Shown here: positions 16,544-25,559 of the stretch, piece after piece
Position numbering within the stretch: position 1 is the stretch's first letter
How the letters are laid out: every line of letters begins with the position of its first letter
Assembly (NCBI RefSeq): GCF_003369835.1
Contig: NZ_QPMJ01000002.1
Span: forward strand, 1,426,001 to 1,490,000
DNA from: Halorussus rarus
GTDB lineage: Archaea; Halobacteriota; Halobacteria; Halobacteriales; Haladaptataceae
Direction: 5' to 3'
Length of the DNA: 64,000 bases
Position numbers and translations under genes: made by a program
Notes under the pieces: model-generated
Databases searched by the model: none
Seen by the model: the letters and a program-made list of their open reading frames with translations, nothing else
What the model was told of the DNA's origin: nothing

Positions 16544-17679
16544 TGTCCGGGTTCGTCTACTCCGAGAAACCGATCCGGATCGAGCGCGGCGAGGACGTCT
16601 ACCTCTACGACGACGCCGACGACGAGTACCTCGACTTCGGCGCGAGCTACGGCGTCGCCGCGGTCGGCCACTGCCACCCGAAGGTGGTCTCGGCGGTCCA
16701 GGAGCAGGTCGAGAAGCTGACGTTCGTGCAGGCCAGCTACCCCAACTCGGCCCGCGACGCGCTCTACGAGAAGCTGGCGGCGGTCGCGCCCGGCGACCTC
16801 GAGAACGTCTGGCTCTGCAACTCCGGCACCGAGGCCAACGAGGCGGCCCTGAAATTCGCCCGGAGCGCCACCGGCAACTCCAAGATCGTGGCGGCCCAGC
16901 GGGGGTTCCACGGCCGGACGATGGGGTCGCTGGCCGCGACGTGGAAGCCCAAGTACAAGAAGCCGTTCGAGCCGCTGGCCGGCGATTTCGAGTTCGTCCC
17001 CTACGGCGACGAGGAGGCGCTGGCCGAGGCCGTCGACGACGAGACGGCCGCGGTCCTGCTCGAACCGGTCCAGGGCGAGGGCGGCGTCAACCCCGCGCCC
17101 GAGGGTTACCTGGAGGCGGCCCGCGAGGTGACCGACGAGACCGGCGCGGCGCTGGTCTTCGACGAGATCCAGACCGGCCTCGGCCGGACCGGGGCGCTGT
17201 GGGCCTGCGAGAAGCGCGGCGTCGTACCCGACGTGCTCACCTCGGCGAAGGGGCTGGGCGGCGGGCTCCCCGTCGGCGCGACGCTCTGCGCCGACTGGGT
17301 CGCCGAGGAGTCGGGTCCCCACGGCTCGACGTTCTCGGGCGGGCCGGTCGTGAGCGCGGCCGCCGAGGCCACGCTGGAGGTCGTCGCCGACGAGAACCTC
17401 CCGGAGAACGCCGCCGACGTGGGGCGTCACCTCCAGTCGAAACTGAGGGGTTCCGAGTTACCGATTCGCACGGTCCGGGGCGAGGGACTGCTCCTCGGCG
17501 CGGAGGTCGGCCGGGGCGCCAACAGCGTGCTGAAGCGGCTGGCGATGAACCACGGGGTGCTGGCGCTGCCCGCCGGCCGGACCGTGGTGCGACTGCTCCC
17601 GCCGCTGACCGTCACGGAGGCCCACGCCGACGAGGTCGTCGAGGCGCTGGAGAGCGCGCTCGCGGAGGTGTCGACGTGA
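16543..17679 (+). CDS. argD: [LysW]-ornithine/lysine aminotransferase (ArgD/LysJ)
   Basis: The 378-residue class III PLP aminotransferase converts the carrier-bound semialdehyde to the terminal amine with glutamate as donor. Family marks are the glycine-rich start GEDVYLYDDADDEYLDFG, LCNSGTEANEAALKFAR near 88-104, GFHGRTMGSLAAT near 121-133, VFDEIQTGLGRTG near 205-217 and the PLP lysine in TSAKGLGGGLPVGA. The start overlaps the argB stop by one base and the end overlaps lysK by four (GTGA). A copy of a recurring 21-bp motif lies inside it at 17431. Confidence 0.94.
   Translation: MSGFVYSEKPIRIERGEDVYLYDDADDEYLDFGASYGVAAVGHCHPKVVSAVQEQVEKLTFVQASYPNSARDALYEKLAAVAPGDLENVWLCNSGTEANEAALKFARSATGNSKIVAAQRGFHGRTMGSLAATWKPKYKKPFEPLAGDFEFVPYGDEEALAEAVDDETAAVLLEPVQGEGGVNPAPEGYLEAAREVTDETGAALVFDEIQTGLGRTGALWACEKRGVVPDVLTSAKGLGGGLPVGATLCADWVAEESGPHGSTFSGGPVVSAAAEATLEVVADENLPENAADVGRHLQSKLRGSELPIRTVRGEGLLLGAEVGRGANSVLKRLAMNHGVLALPAGRTVVRLLPPLTVTEAHADEVVEALESALAEVST
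17431..17451 (+). repeat. Recurring 21-bp motif, copy 1 (inside argD)
   Basis: CTCCAGTCGAAACTGAGGGG followed by T matches the consensus CTCCARTCGARACKGAGGGG also found at 22267 and 51891. Here it is read as codons for LQSKLRG. Confidence 0.55.
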
Positions 17680-18752
17680 GCGCGAGCGCCGACGCCGCCG
17701 TGAGCGACGAGGCGGCCCGTGAACTGCTCGTCGACCTCGTGGACGTCCCGTCGCCCACCGGCGAGGAACGCGAGTGCGCCGAGCGCCTCGCGGCCTTCTT
17801 CGAGGCGCACGGGCGCGAGGCGTGGCTCGACGAGGTCGGCAACGTCCGGGCGCCCGCCGACGACTCGGTGCTGCTGACCTCCCACGTCGACACCGTGCCG
17901 GGCGACATCCCGGTGCGCGTCGAGGAGACCGAGGACGCCGAGGGGAACGCGACCGAGGAGCTGTGGGGCCGCGGCAGCGTCGACGCCAAGGGACCCCTCG
18001 CGGCGATGGCGGCGGCGGCGGTCGAGACCGGCGTCAGCTTCGTCGGCGTGGTCGGCGAGGAGACCGACTCGCGGGGCGCGCGCTTCCTCGTCGAGGACCG
18101 TGACGAGCCCGACGCCGTGGTCAACGGCGAGCCCTCGGGCTGGGACGGCGTGACCCTCGGATACCGGGGGTTCCTCGCGGGCGAGTACGCCGTGAGTACC
18201 GACTCGGTCCACACCTCGCGGCCCGACCCCAACGCCGTCCAGAAGGCGATGCGGTGGTGGCGGGCGGTCGAGTCCGGGTTCGAGAGTGACGACGAGACGC
18301 CCGTCTTCGAGCGGGTGACCGCCAAGCCCGTGGAGTTCGCGGGCGGGACCGCGGCCGACGGGCTCTCGGTGGAGGCGAGCGTCGAGGCGCAGTTCCGGAT
18401 TCCGCCGGGCGAGACCGCGGCGGGCGTCCGCGAGGCCGTCGAGGCCGAGCTGGCGGCGGGCGAGGTCGACTGGGCGGAGCCGATTCCGCCCGTGATGGAG
18501 ACGCCCCGCAGCGAGGTGGCGCGAGCGTTCCGGGCCGCGATCCGACGAGTCGGGGGCGACCCCCGACTCCTCCGCAAGACCGGAACCAGCGACATGAACC
18601 TCTACGCCGGGGCGTGGGACTGCCCCATGGCGACCTACGGCCCCGGCGACTCCGACCTGGACCACGCGCCGAACGAACGCCTCGACCTCGGAGGGTTCGA
18701 CCGGGCCGTCGACGTGCTGACGGCCGTCTCCGAGGACCTCGCCGACGCATGA
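17676..18752 (+). CDS. lysK: [LysW]-ornithine/lysine hydrolase (LysK, M20 family)
   Basis: The 358-residue M20 metallopeptidase releases ornithine (or lysine) from the carrier. It starts at a GTG that overlaps the argD stop. Metal-site segments are TSHVDTVPG (His), GRGSVDAKGPLAAM (Asp) and VVGEETDSRG (catalytic Glu pair), followed by the dimerisation insert and a final KTGTSDMN and DLDHAPNERLD. The gene overlaps argF by four bases. With ArgF next in line, the released product is most likely ornithine. No separate argE or argJ is visible. Confidence 0.92.
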   Translation: MSASADAAVSDEAARELLVDLVDVPSPTGEERECAERLAAFFEAHGREAWLDEVGNVRAPADDSVLLTSHVDTVPGDIPVRVEETEDAEGNATEELWGRGSVDAKGPLAAMAAAAVETGVSFVGVVGEETDSRGARFLVEDRDEPDAVVNGEPSGWDGVTLGYRGFLAGEYAVSTDSVHTSRPDPNAVQKAMRWWRAVESGFESDDETPVFERVTAKPVEFAGGTAADGLSVEASVEAQFRIPPGETAAGVREAVEAELAAGEVDWAEPIPPVMETPRSEVARAFRAAIRRVGGDPRLLRKTGTSDMNLYAGAWDCPMATYGPGDSDLDHAPNERLDLGGFDRAVDVLTAVSEDLADA

Positions 18753-19717
18753 GCAACGACACGACCCAGCCCGCGGCCGACGCCGCGGCCCCGACCGCCG
18801 AATCGCCAGCCAGCCAGTTCCTGACCGTCGACGACGTCTCGGCCGACGAGCTCGCCGAGATACTGTCGACCGCGGGCGAGCTGAAGGTGGCCCACCACAC
18901 GGGCACGGCACACGCCGTCCTGCCGAACCGCACGCTCGCCATGCTGTTCGAGAAGCCCAGCACCCGGACCCGTGTCTCGTTCGAGACCGGGATGACCCAG
19001 CTGGGCGGCCACGCCGTCTACCTCGGGCCCGACACCACCCACCTCGACCACGGCGAGCCGGTCGCCGACACCGCCAGGGCGCTCTCGCGGTACGTCGACG
19101 CCGTGATGGCCCGGGTGTTCGACCACGACGCGCTCGAAGGGATGGCGGCCCACGCCACCGTCCCGGTGATCAATGGGCTCTCGGACGACGCCCACCCGTG
19201 CCAGACGCTGGCGGACCTGTTCACCATCTACGAGCGCTTCGACGGCTTCGAGGACGTGTCGGTCGCCTGGGTCGGCGACGGCAACAACGTCGCGCGGTCG
19301 TTCGCGGTCGGCGCCGCGATGGTCGGCCTCGACCTGACGATGGCGACGCCCGAGGGGTACGGCCCCGGCGAGGAGGTCCTCGCGCGGGCCGACGAGCAGG
19401 GCGAAGCGCCCGAGGTCGTCCGCGACCCCGAGGCGGCCGTCGAGGGCGCCGACGTCGTCTACACAGACGTCTGGGTCAGCATGGGTCAGGAGGACGAGCG
19501 CGAGGCCAAGCTCGGCGACTTCGACGGGTTCCAGGTGAACGACGACCTGCTCGCGGCCGCGCCCGAGGCCGACGTGATGCACTGCCTGCCGGCCCACCGC
19601 GGCGAGGAGATAACGGACGAGGTGCTCGAGAGCGACCGGGCGGTCGTCTGGGACCAGGCCGAGAACCGGATGCACACCCAGAAGGCGCTGCTGACCCGCC
19701 TGCTCGACGCGGAGTGA
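18749..19717 (+). CDS. argF: Ornithine carbamoyltransferase
   Basis: The 322-residue enzyme makes citrulline from ornithine and carbamoyl phosphate. Signature segments are EKPSTRTRVSFE near 70-81 (carbamoyl-phosphate site), SDDAHPCQTLADL near 144-156, VAWVGDGNNVARS near 172-184 and the ornithine-site MHCLPAHRGEEI near 282-293. The first 25 residues are an acidic, low-complexity lead before FLTVDDVSADEL. It is the last gene of the lysW-argF operon; its product feeds ArgG and ArgH encoded upstream. Confidence 0.96.
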   Translation: MSNDTTQPAADAAAPTAESPASQFLTVDDVSADELAEILSTAGELKVAHHTGTAHAVLPNRTLAMLFEKPSTRTRVSFETGMTQLGGHAVYLGPDTTHLDHGEPVADTARALSRYVDAVMARVFDHDALEGMAAHATVPVINGLSDDAHPCQTLADLFTIYERFDGFEDVSVAWVGDGNNVARSFAVGAAMVGLDLTMATPEGYGPGEEVLARADEQGEAPEVVRDPEAAVEGADVVYTDVWVSMGQEDEREAKLGDFDGFQVNDDLLAAAPEADVMHCLPAHRGEEITDEVLESDRAVVWDQAENRMHTQKALLTRLLDAE

Positions 19718-19917
19718 GCGGGACGGACCTCGCGGACGACTCGTCGCAGACGGTGTGGTCCGGCGCTGTTTCCCCGGGTTTCGAATCCAAGTGCGGAGAC
19801 GTGCGACTGTCGCCGCGTTCGCCGCGCCAACGGAATCTCGTAAAGAGGAAAAAGAAATTAACGAGAGCGTCCTAGAATATCCCAATCCCGTAATCTGTTT
19901 TGTATGCTGCGATATAA

Positions 19918-20826
19918 ATGTCATCAGCCAAAACTCACTATGACCTCCCCGCCGTTGGTCTCCCCGGGGGAGAACCAGTGTTCTACCACGACAACGAACT
20001 CCAGTACGAAGTTGAGGTCGAGGATCCGGACCCGTACTTCGCGAAGATGCTGCAGCAAGCCATCGGCGGCGTCGAGGGCGAGATGCGGGTCGCGCTCCAG
20101 TACATGTTCCAGGCGTTCGGGCAACCGAAGGAGAAGCAGGAGTACCGCAACCTGCTGATGGAGACAGCGGCCGAGGAGCTGGGCCACATCGAGATGCTGG
20201 CCACGGCCGTCACGAAGAACCTCCAGGGGGCGCCCGACGAGGTCCGCCGGGAGGCCCGCGAGAACGACGCCGTCATCGACGCGATGATGCAGGGCGGCCA
20301 GCCCCGGCAGGCGCTGTCGGCCGGGCTCCACGCGATGCCGGTCGACGCGAACGGCAACGCCTTCAGCGGGAACTTCATCGTCGCCAGCGGGAACCTCGCG
20401 GCCGACATGTACGCCAACATCATGGCCGAGTCGACCGGCCGGCTGCTGGCGACCCGGTTGTACGAGATGACTGACGACGAGGGGATGAAGGACATGCTGT
20501 CGTACCTCATCGCCCGCGACACGATGCACCAGAACCAGTGGCACGCCGCCCTCGAGGAGATGGGCGAGACCGTGCCCGTGCCCGCGAGTTTCGACCAGGA
20601 GAAGGAGAACCAGGAGTACAACTACGAGTTCATGTCCACGTTCCGGGAGGACCGCGAGGACCCCCACGAGCGCTGGACTGAGGGAGTCTCCATCGACGGC
20701 AAGGGCGAGTTCTCGTTCGGCACCCAGCCCGGCGGCGGCAACCCGCAGCTCGAGAAGACCATCGCGCAGATGTACAACGAGGCCACCGGCGGGGACACGG
20801 ACCGGACCATCCAGGACGAAGAGTAG
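19918..20826 (+). CDS. Manganese (non-haem) catalase
   Basis: The 302-residue protein is a dimanganese catalase that disproportionates hydrogen peroxide in the cytoplasm. The ferritin-like bundle has ligand segments near GGVEGEMRVALQYMFQ (about 46-61), ETAAEELGHIEML (81-93), ESTGRLLATRLYEM (about 171-184) and RDTMHQNQWHAALEEM. The long C-terminal lasso, from about 235, contains SFGTQPGGG and an acidic end. The ATG at 19918 follows an AT-rich promoter with GAATATC about 40 bases upstream. The gene stands alone after the arginine operon. Confidence 0.93.
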   Translation: MSSAKTHYDLPAVGLPGGEPVFYHDNELQYEVEVEDPDPYFAKMLQQAIGGVEGEMRVALQYMFQAFGQPKEKQEYRNLLMETAAEELGHIEMLATAVTKNLQGAPDEVRREARENDAVIDAMMQGGQPRQALSAGLHAMPVDANGNAFSGNFIVASGNLAADMYANIMAESTGRLLATRLYEMTDDEGMKDMLSYLIARDTMHQNQWHAALEEMGETVPVPASFDQEKENQEYNYEFMSTFREDREDPHERWTEGVSIDGKGEFSFGTQPGGGNPQLEKTIAQMYNEATGGDTDRTIQDEE

Positions 20827-20904
20827 CGCGACGGTCCGGCGTCGCGGCGGAGCGAGCGATGCGCGCGGAACCAGCAACGACACTTTTCGCGTCGTGCGCC
20901 CGGG

Positions 20905-21369
20905 TCACGCCCGCCGGACGACCGCGAAGGCCGCGCCGAGGACCACGCCGTAGAGGACGTGACCGGCGAGGCTGGCGAGGCTGGGGGTCGGAATCGGCAG
21001 GACCCAGACAGCGTTCGCGGCGGTCCAGAACGCGAGCGCGACGCCGACCGCGACCAGCCAGACCGCCGCCCCGTAGCCCGCGCCGAGCACCGCGCCCGTG
21101 GCGGGTCGGTCGGCGTATCCGGCCGCGGGCGGCCAGCTGGCGACGCCGGCGTAGACCAGCGCGAACACGACGCTGTGGAACAGGTGGACCGCCCAGTCGG
21201 TCGCCAGTCGCTCGACGCCGCCGGGACCGTCGACCGGCGGGAAGAGGCCGATCGCGAACTGGAGGTAGAGCCCGAAGGCGATTCCCGCTGCGAGGCCGGC
21301 GAGTGCGCCGCCGACCCACCGGTGGACGCCGCGTCGGTCGCGCCGAACCGCGGTCTCCGTTCCGGCCAT
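20905..21369 (-). CDS. Haloarchaeal four-helix membrane protein (paralog A)
   Basis: The 154-residue protein has about four hydrophobic helices (roughly 20-42, 61-82, 91-116 and 132-152). It ends LAGHVLYGVVLGAAFAVVRRA. The segment AVHLFHSVVFALVYAG is nearly identical in the neighbour at 21580-22059, and the C-terminus is also matched by the remnant at 23326. No biochemical function is known to me. Conserved histidines in HLFHS and GHVLYG lie within helices and could bind a metal or haem; that is inference. It is convergent with the catalase gene. Confidence 0.7.
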   Translation of the reverse strand: MAGTETAVRRDRRGVHRWVGGALAGLAAGIAFGLYLQFAIGLFPPVDGPGGVERLATDWAVHLFHSVVFALVYAGVASWPPAAGYADRPATGAVLGAGYGAAVWLVAVGVALAFWTAANAVWVLPIPTPSLASLAGHVLYGVVLGAAFAVVRRA

Positions 21370-21579
21370 AGGTCGTGATGTGGTACCGCGACCCAAAAAT
21401 CGGCGCGTTCGTTCGGACGGTTCACGGCGCTGACGGGAAGTCACGACCGATTGCGGCCCGAAAGTTGTGATTTATCGACACCTCCGCGGCGGGACGCCGA
21501 GCGATTCCCGCGGCGGTCACGTGGGCGGGCCTCGGGGCGGTCGGCCGCCGGAAATCCGGATTACCGCCGGCCCCGCGGC

Positions 21580-22059
21580 TCAGCCCCGCCGGGCCAGGGC
21601 GAACACCGCGCCGAGCACGGCGCCGTAGAGGACGTGACCGACGAGCATGAGCGCGTCGAGGTTCGGCACCGCCGGCGCGTCGAGGCCGAGCGCCCCCAGC
21701 CACAGGGGCATCGCGACCGCCGCGGCGACGGTCCAGAGGACGACGCCGTAGCCGACGCCCAGCGCCGTGATCGGGACGAGTCCGGCGTCGCGGTAGTCCG
21801 TGCGACCCAGGGCGGCCGCGAAGACGAGCGCGAACACGACGCTGTGGAACAGGTGGGCGACCCAGCCGGCGGTCGCGCCCTCCGGCCCGTACAGCGACGC
21901 GATTGTCGGCATCGTCCCCATCGCCTGGAGCAGGACGCCGCAGACGAGACCGCCTGCGACCCCGCCGAGGACCGCGTTCGACCACGTCCGTTCGACGGTC
22001 ACGCCACGTTCGATGGTCTCCTCGCCGGCGAGGGGTTCGGTGGGATTTCTCGAAGCCAT
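21580..22059 (-). CDS. Haloarchaeal four-helix membrane protein (paralog B)
   Basis: The 159-residue protein has an acidic N-terminus (to about 25) and four hydrophobic helices. It shares VAHLFHSVVFALVFA and LVGHVLYGAVLGAVFALARRG with paralog A, in the same order and spacing, so the two are tandem duplicates on the same strand. The ATG at 22059 is preferred; the longer frame upstream is Arg/Pro-rich and overlaps the region before the CapA-like gene. Function is unknown. Confidence 0.7.
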   Translation of the reverse strand: MASRNPTEPLAGEETIERGVTVERTWSNAVLGGVAGGLVCGVLLQAMGTMPTIASLYGPEGATAGWVAHLFHSVVFALVFAAALGRTDYRDAGLVPITALGVGYGVVLWTVAAAVAMPLWLGALGLDAPAVPNLDALMLVGHVLYGAVLGAVFALARRG

Positions 22060-22266
22060 GCGGCCCTGGAGGTCCGGAGAGGAGATACACGTATCCGATG
22101 GAAACGGACAGGACAGACCCCGAAAGCCGCGTTCGCCTCCCCGAACCGAGCGACCGGGGTGACGCGTCGGGACGGGACGCCGGAAGCTGCCGGGGGACGG
22201 ACACAACAAGTCGGACAGATTTCGGCCGACTCGGCCGCGCCGAACCGGACGTTTTTGCCGGTGAGC

Positions 22267-22287
22267 CTCCAATCGAAACGGAGGGGT
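22267..22287 (+). repeat. Recurring 21-bp motif, copy 2 (upstream of CapA-like gene)
   Basis: CTCCAATCGAAACGGAGGGG followed by T lies 9 bases before the proposed GTG start at 22296. CCTCC and GGAGG can pair around it, so it could mask or supply a ribosome-binding site. Confidence 0.55.
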
Positions 22288-22295
22288 GGAAACGA

Positions 22296-23324
22296 GTGCC
22301 ACGGCTCGGCTTCGCGGGCGACGTGATGCTCGGCCGGAAGGTCGACGAGCGCCAGCGCCGCGAGCGCCGGGCGCCGGCCGCGGTCTGGGGCGACCTGCTC
22401 GACCGTCTGCGGGCGCTCGACGGCCTGTTCGTCAACCTGGAGTGCTGCCTGTCGACCCGCGGCGAGCAGTGGACCCGGACCCGCCGACCGTTCCACTTCC
22501 GGGCCGATCCCGACTGGGCCGTGCCCGCGCTCGACGCGGCCGGCGTCGACTGGGCGAACCTCGCGAACAACCACCTGCTGGACTACGGCGAGACCGCATT
22601 GCTCGACACGCTCGACCACCTCGACGCGGCGGGCGTCGCCCGGTCGGGCGCCGGGCCGGACCGCGAGGCGGCCCGCGCCCCGGCGACGGTCGAGATAGAC
22701 ACGGCGCACGGCGATGGCGACATCGACAGCCTCCGCGTCGCGTTCGTCTCGGCGACCGACAACACGCCGGAGTTCGCCGCGGGACCGGAGACCGCGGGCG
22801 AGGACGGCCCCGGCACCGCCTACCTCGACCTCTCGAAGGAGGTCGAGGCCCGCGAAACGATGGCGGAGATGCTGGCCCGCGCCCGGGAGACCGACCCCGA
22901 CCTGCTGGTGGCCTCGCTCCACTGGGGTCCGAACATGGTCGAGGAGCCGCCCGACCACTTCCGGGCGTTCGGCCGGTGGTTGGCCGAGCGCGGCGTCGAC
23001 CTCGTCCACGGCCACAGCGCCCACGTCTTCCAGGGCATCGAGGTCCGCAACGGAACGCCGATCCTGTACGACTGCGGCGACTTCGTGGACGACTACGCCG
23101 TTGACGACGAGTTGCGGAACGACCGGAGCTTCCTGTTCGAGGTAGTCGTGGAAGACGCCGGAGTGACCGAACTGCGACTCCTGCCGACGGAAATCCGCGA
23201 TTTCGCGGTCCACGAGGCGGGGGCGGCGGCCGCGGCCTGGAGCCGGTCGCGGATGCGAGAACTGTCGGCCGAGTTCGGGACCGCGTTCGAGGAGGACGAC
23301 GGAGAACTGCTGCTCGAACTTTGA
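22296..23324 (+). CDS. CapA-family putative metallophosphatase
   Basis: The product resembles CapA/PgsA proteins, a calcineurin-like fold used in poly-gamma-glutamate synthesis in bacteria and widespread in archaea. Motifs in order are LGFAGDVMLGRKVD, FVNLECCLS, ANLANNHLLDYGE, the SLHWGPNM region and DLVHGHSAHVFQGIE. No signal peptide or membrane anchor is seen, unlike bacterial CapA. I chose the GTG at 22296 (342 residues), a few residues before the first motif. An ATG at 22098 would add 66 residues of low-complexity sequence across the recurrent 21-bp motif and seems less likely. The substrate is unknown. Confidence 0.8.
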   Translation: MPRLGFAGDVMLGRKVDERQRRERRAPAAVWGDLLDRLRALDGLFVNLECCLSTRGEQWTRTRRPFHFRADPDWAVPALDAAGVDWANLANNHLLDYGETALLDTLDHLDAAGVARSGAGPDREAARAPATVEIDTAHGDGDIDSLRVAFVSATDNTPEFAAGPETAGEDGPGTAYLDLSKEVEARETMAEMLARARETDPDLLVASLHWGPNMVEEPPDHFRAFGRWLAERGVDLVHGHSAHVFQGIEVRNGTPILYDCGDFVDDYAVDDELRNDRSFLFEVVVEDAGVTELRLLPTEIRDFAVHEAGAAAAAWSRSRMRELSAEFGTAFEEDDGELLLEL

Positions 23325-23325
23325 C

Positions 23326-23475
23326 CTACAGCCTCCGGACGTACGGGAACGCGGCGCCGACCACGAGGCCGTAGACGAGGTGACCGACGAGGCCCTGGAC
23401 GTTCACGTTCGGGAACGGCGGGCTGGCGGGCGAGCCGACCGCACCGAGCCAGAGGGGCATGACGAGCGCCGCCCC
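23326..23475 (-). pseudogene. Truncated third copy of the membrane-protein family
   Basis: On the minus strand the end of this segment reads VMPLWLGAVG, then LVGHLVYGLVVGAAF and YVRRL with a stop. It matches the last third of paralog B (VAMPLWLGALG, then LVGHVLYGAVLGAVF). Upstream of MPLW the similarity stops abruptly, and the N-terminal helices are missing. It is best read as a 3' remnant of a third tandem copy left after a deletion or replacement next to the regulator gene. Confidence 0.7.
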
Positions 23476-23632
23476 GCCACGCGAGGTGTTCGTCAGGCGT
23501 TTCGACCGCGGTGGTGGTTTCCGACGCCACGTGCCGCTGTACACCCACTCACGGCATATCGGCAGGGCGAACGTGCAGGTCGAGCGCACACCCGGGAATG
23601 GTTCTAAGTGCTGGCCAGTGGAATGGGACACC

Positions 23633-24007
23633 ATGTCACACCCCGAGTCGTTCCGCGAGTTGATGCTCGTCGAGGATCCGGGGTTCGCCGACGTGATGCG
23701 GTGCGTCTTCGGCATCCAGGAGCACGAGACCGAGACGTACCTGACGCTGCTCGACGCCCCGGACAGCACCGTCGAGGAGCTGGCCGACGAACTCGACCGC
23801 GACCGGAGCAACGTCAGCCGCTCGCTGTCGACCCTGCGGGAGAAGGAACTGGTCGAGCGCCGCCGGACGCTGCTGGACGGCGGCGGCCACGTCTACTGCC
23901 ACGTCGCCGAGCCGCTGCCCGCGGTCCGCGAGCGCCTCCACGAGGAACTCGACGCCTGGACCGAGTTCGTCCACGGCCGCATCGACGACTTCGGCGGCCC
24001 CGAGTGA
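23633..24007 (+). CDS. TrmB/MarR-like winged-helix regulator
   Basis: The 124-residue protein is essentially one winged helix. It begins with a helical lead containing CVFGIQEHETETYLTLL, then TVEELADELDRDRSNVSRSLSTLREK (HTH, about 47-72), and a wing around LVERRRTLLDGGGHVYCHV. A final amphipathic helix probably dimerises. The ATG at 23633 is preferred because the upstream frame reads through the truncated gene remnant. Its target may be itself or the neighbouring membrane-protein genes; the sequence does not settle this. Confidence 0.82.
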   Translation: MSHPESFRELMLVEDPGFADVMRCVFGIQEHETETYLTLLDAPDSTVEELADELDRDRSNVSRSLSTLREKELVERRRTLLDGGGHVYCHVAEPLPAVRERLHEELDAWTEFVHGRIDDFGGPE

Positions 24008-24156
24008 ACGCCGTGCGGTGGGCCGGCGGAGAGAATCGGCGGCGGCCCGCGACGGTATCGGTCCGGACCCGGCAGAGAGACCGCTCGCCGGGCGGCTCGA
24101 GACAAATCTGCCACCGACCAACCCCTTTTTCCCCCTCCATCGCCTTCCCCCACCAG

Positions 24157-25431
24157 ATGACCGAACTGACGCTCTCCGCCGCCGCGACCGAGGCGGCGCC
24201 GGACGCGGCCGACGACGGCGTCTGGCTGGCCTGCATCGACTGCGACTGGACCGGCGCGCCCTTCGAGGAGGTCCGGTACCGGTGTCCCGACTGCGAGAGC
24301 CTGCTGGAGGTCCGGTACGCCGACCTCCCGACCCTCGAGGACTTCGCAGAGTCCGACGAGCGGGGCGTCTGGCGGTACGCCGACGCGCTCCCGTTCGACG
24401 CGGGCGTGAGCATCGAGGAGGGCGACACGCCCCTCTACGAGGTGCCGACCATCGAGGACGAGGTCGGGGTCGCGGACCTCCGGGTCAAGCACGAGGGGAT
24501 GAACCCGACCGGGAGCTTCAAGGACCGCGGGATGACCGTGGGCGTCCGGGTCGCCGAGGAGCTGGGCGTCGGCCGGCTCGCCTGCGCGTCGACGGGCAAC
24601 ACGAGCGCGGCGCTGGCGTGCTACGGCGCCCGGGCCGGCACGCAGGTGCTCGTCCTCCTGCCCGCGGGCAAGGTCGCCGCCGGCAAGGTCGCGCAGGCCA
24701 GCCTCCACGGCGCGCGCATCCTGGAGGTCGACGGCAACTTCGACGCCTGCCTCGACGTCGTCTCGGACCTGGCCGACCGCGGAGAGGCGTACCTGCTGAA
24801 CTCGCTCAATCCCTTCCGGCTCGAGGGCCAGAAGACCATCGGCCTCGAGATACTCGAACAGTTCCGCGACCAGACGGGCGACCTGCCCGACCGCATCGTC
24901 CTCCCCGTCGGCAACGCCGGCAACACCGCCGCGCTCTACAAGGCGTTCCGCGAACTGGTCGCGGCCGGGTCGCTCGCCCCCGAGGAGGTGCCGACCCTGA
25001 CCGGCGTCCAGGCCGAGGGCGCGGCCCCGATGGTCGAGGCGATCGAGGAGGGCAGCGACGAGATCCGGCGCTGGGAGGACGTCGAGACCCGCGCGACCGC
25101 CATCCGCATCGGCAACCCGGTCAACGCGCCGAAGGCGCTGCCGGGCATCCGGGAGACCGGCGGCACCGCGGTCGCCGTCTCGGACGAGGAGATCACCGAC
25201 GCCCAGTGCGCGCTCGCACGGGACGGCGTCGGCGTCGAGCCCGCCAGCGCGGCCTCGGTGGCGGGCCTCCGAAAGCTCCGCGAGTCGGGCGAGATCGGGA
25301 GCGACGAGCGGGTCGTCTGTCTGACGACCGGCCACCTGCTGAAGGACCCCGACGCCGCCGCGGCCGCGGGCGCCGACCCCGAGCCCGTGCCGGCCGACAC
25401 CGACGGCGTGCTCGACCACCTCGCGAAGTGA
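24157..25431 (+). CDS. thrC: Threonine synthase
   Basis: The 424-residue fold-type II PLP enzyme converts O-phosphohomoserine to threonine. It has the N-terminal zinc-ribbon-like CIDCDW with CPDCES (about 27-46) common in archaeal ThrC. The PLP lysine is in NPTGSFKDRGM near 121, followed by ASTGNTSAALACYG and the phosphate-binding glycine loop PVGNAGNTAALYK near 249-261. The ATG at 24157 follows a pyrimidine-rich leader. It is transcribed alone. Some archaeal homologues are cysteate synthases, but the overall pattern favours ThrC. Confidence 0.92.
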   Translation: MTELTLSAAATEAAPDAADDGVWLACIDCDWTGAPFEEVRYRCPDCESLLEVRYADLPTLEDFAESDERGVWRYADALPFDAGVSIEEGDTPLYEVPTIEDEVGVADLRVKHEGMNPTGSFKDRGMTVGVRVAEELGVGRLACASTGNTSAALACYGARAGTQVLVLLPAGKVAAGKVAQASLHGARILEVDGNFDACLDVVSDLADRGEAYLLNSLNPFRLEGQKTIGLEILEQFRDQTGDLPDRIVLPVGNAGNTAALYKAFRELVAAGSLAPEEVPTLTGVQAEGAAPMVEAIEEGSDEIRRWEDVETRATAIRIGNPVNAPKALPGIRETGGTAVAVSDEEITDAQCALARDGVGVEPASAASVAGLRKLRESGEIGSDERVVCLTTGHLLKDPDAAAAAGADPEPVPADTDGVLDHLAK

Positions 25432-25559
25432 CGACGACCTAGACGACCCTCGGCGCGTCCCGGCAGCCATCTGCAGTCGAAACGGCGTCGTTCGCCCGTC
25501 TGACGCGTCATCTACTCGTCTGACGCGACTTTTTTGCCCTTGCCACCGTGTAACAATGC

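Noticed and set aside
19785-19800. tRNA T-loop-like sequence GGGTTTCGAATCC before the catalase gene
   Set aside because: No acceptor, D or anticodon arms can be built upstream and the T-stem does not pair properly.
21903-22295. N-terminal extension of the CapA-like gene
   Set aside because: The extra residues are Arg/Pro-rich or low complexity, overlap the divergent membrane-protein gene and cross the 21-bp motif; the family fold begins after 22296.
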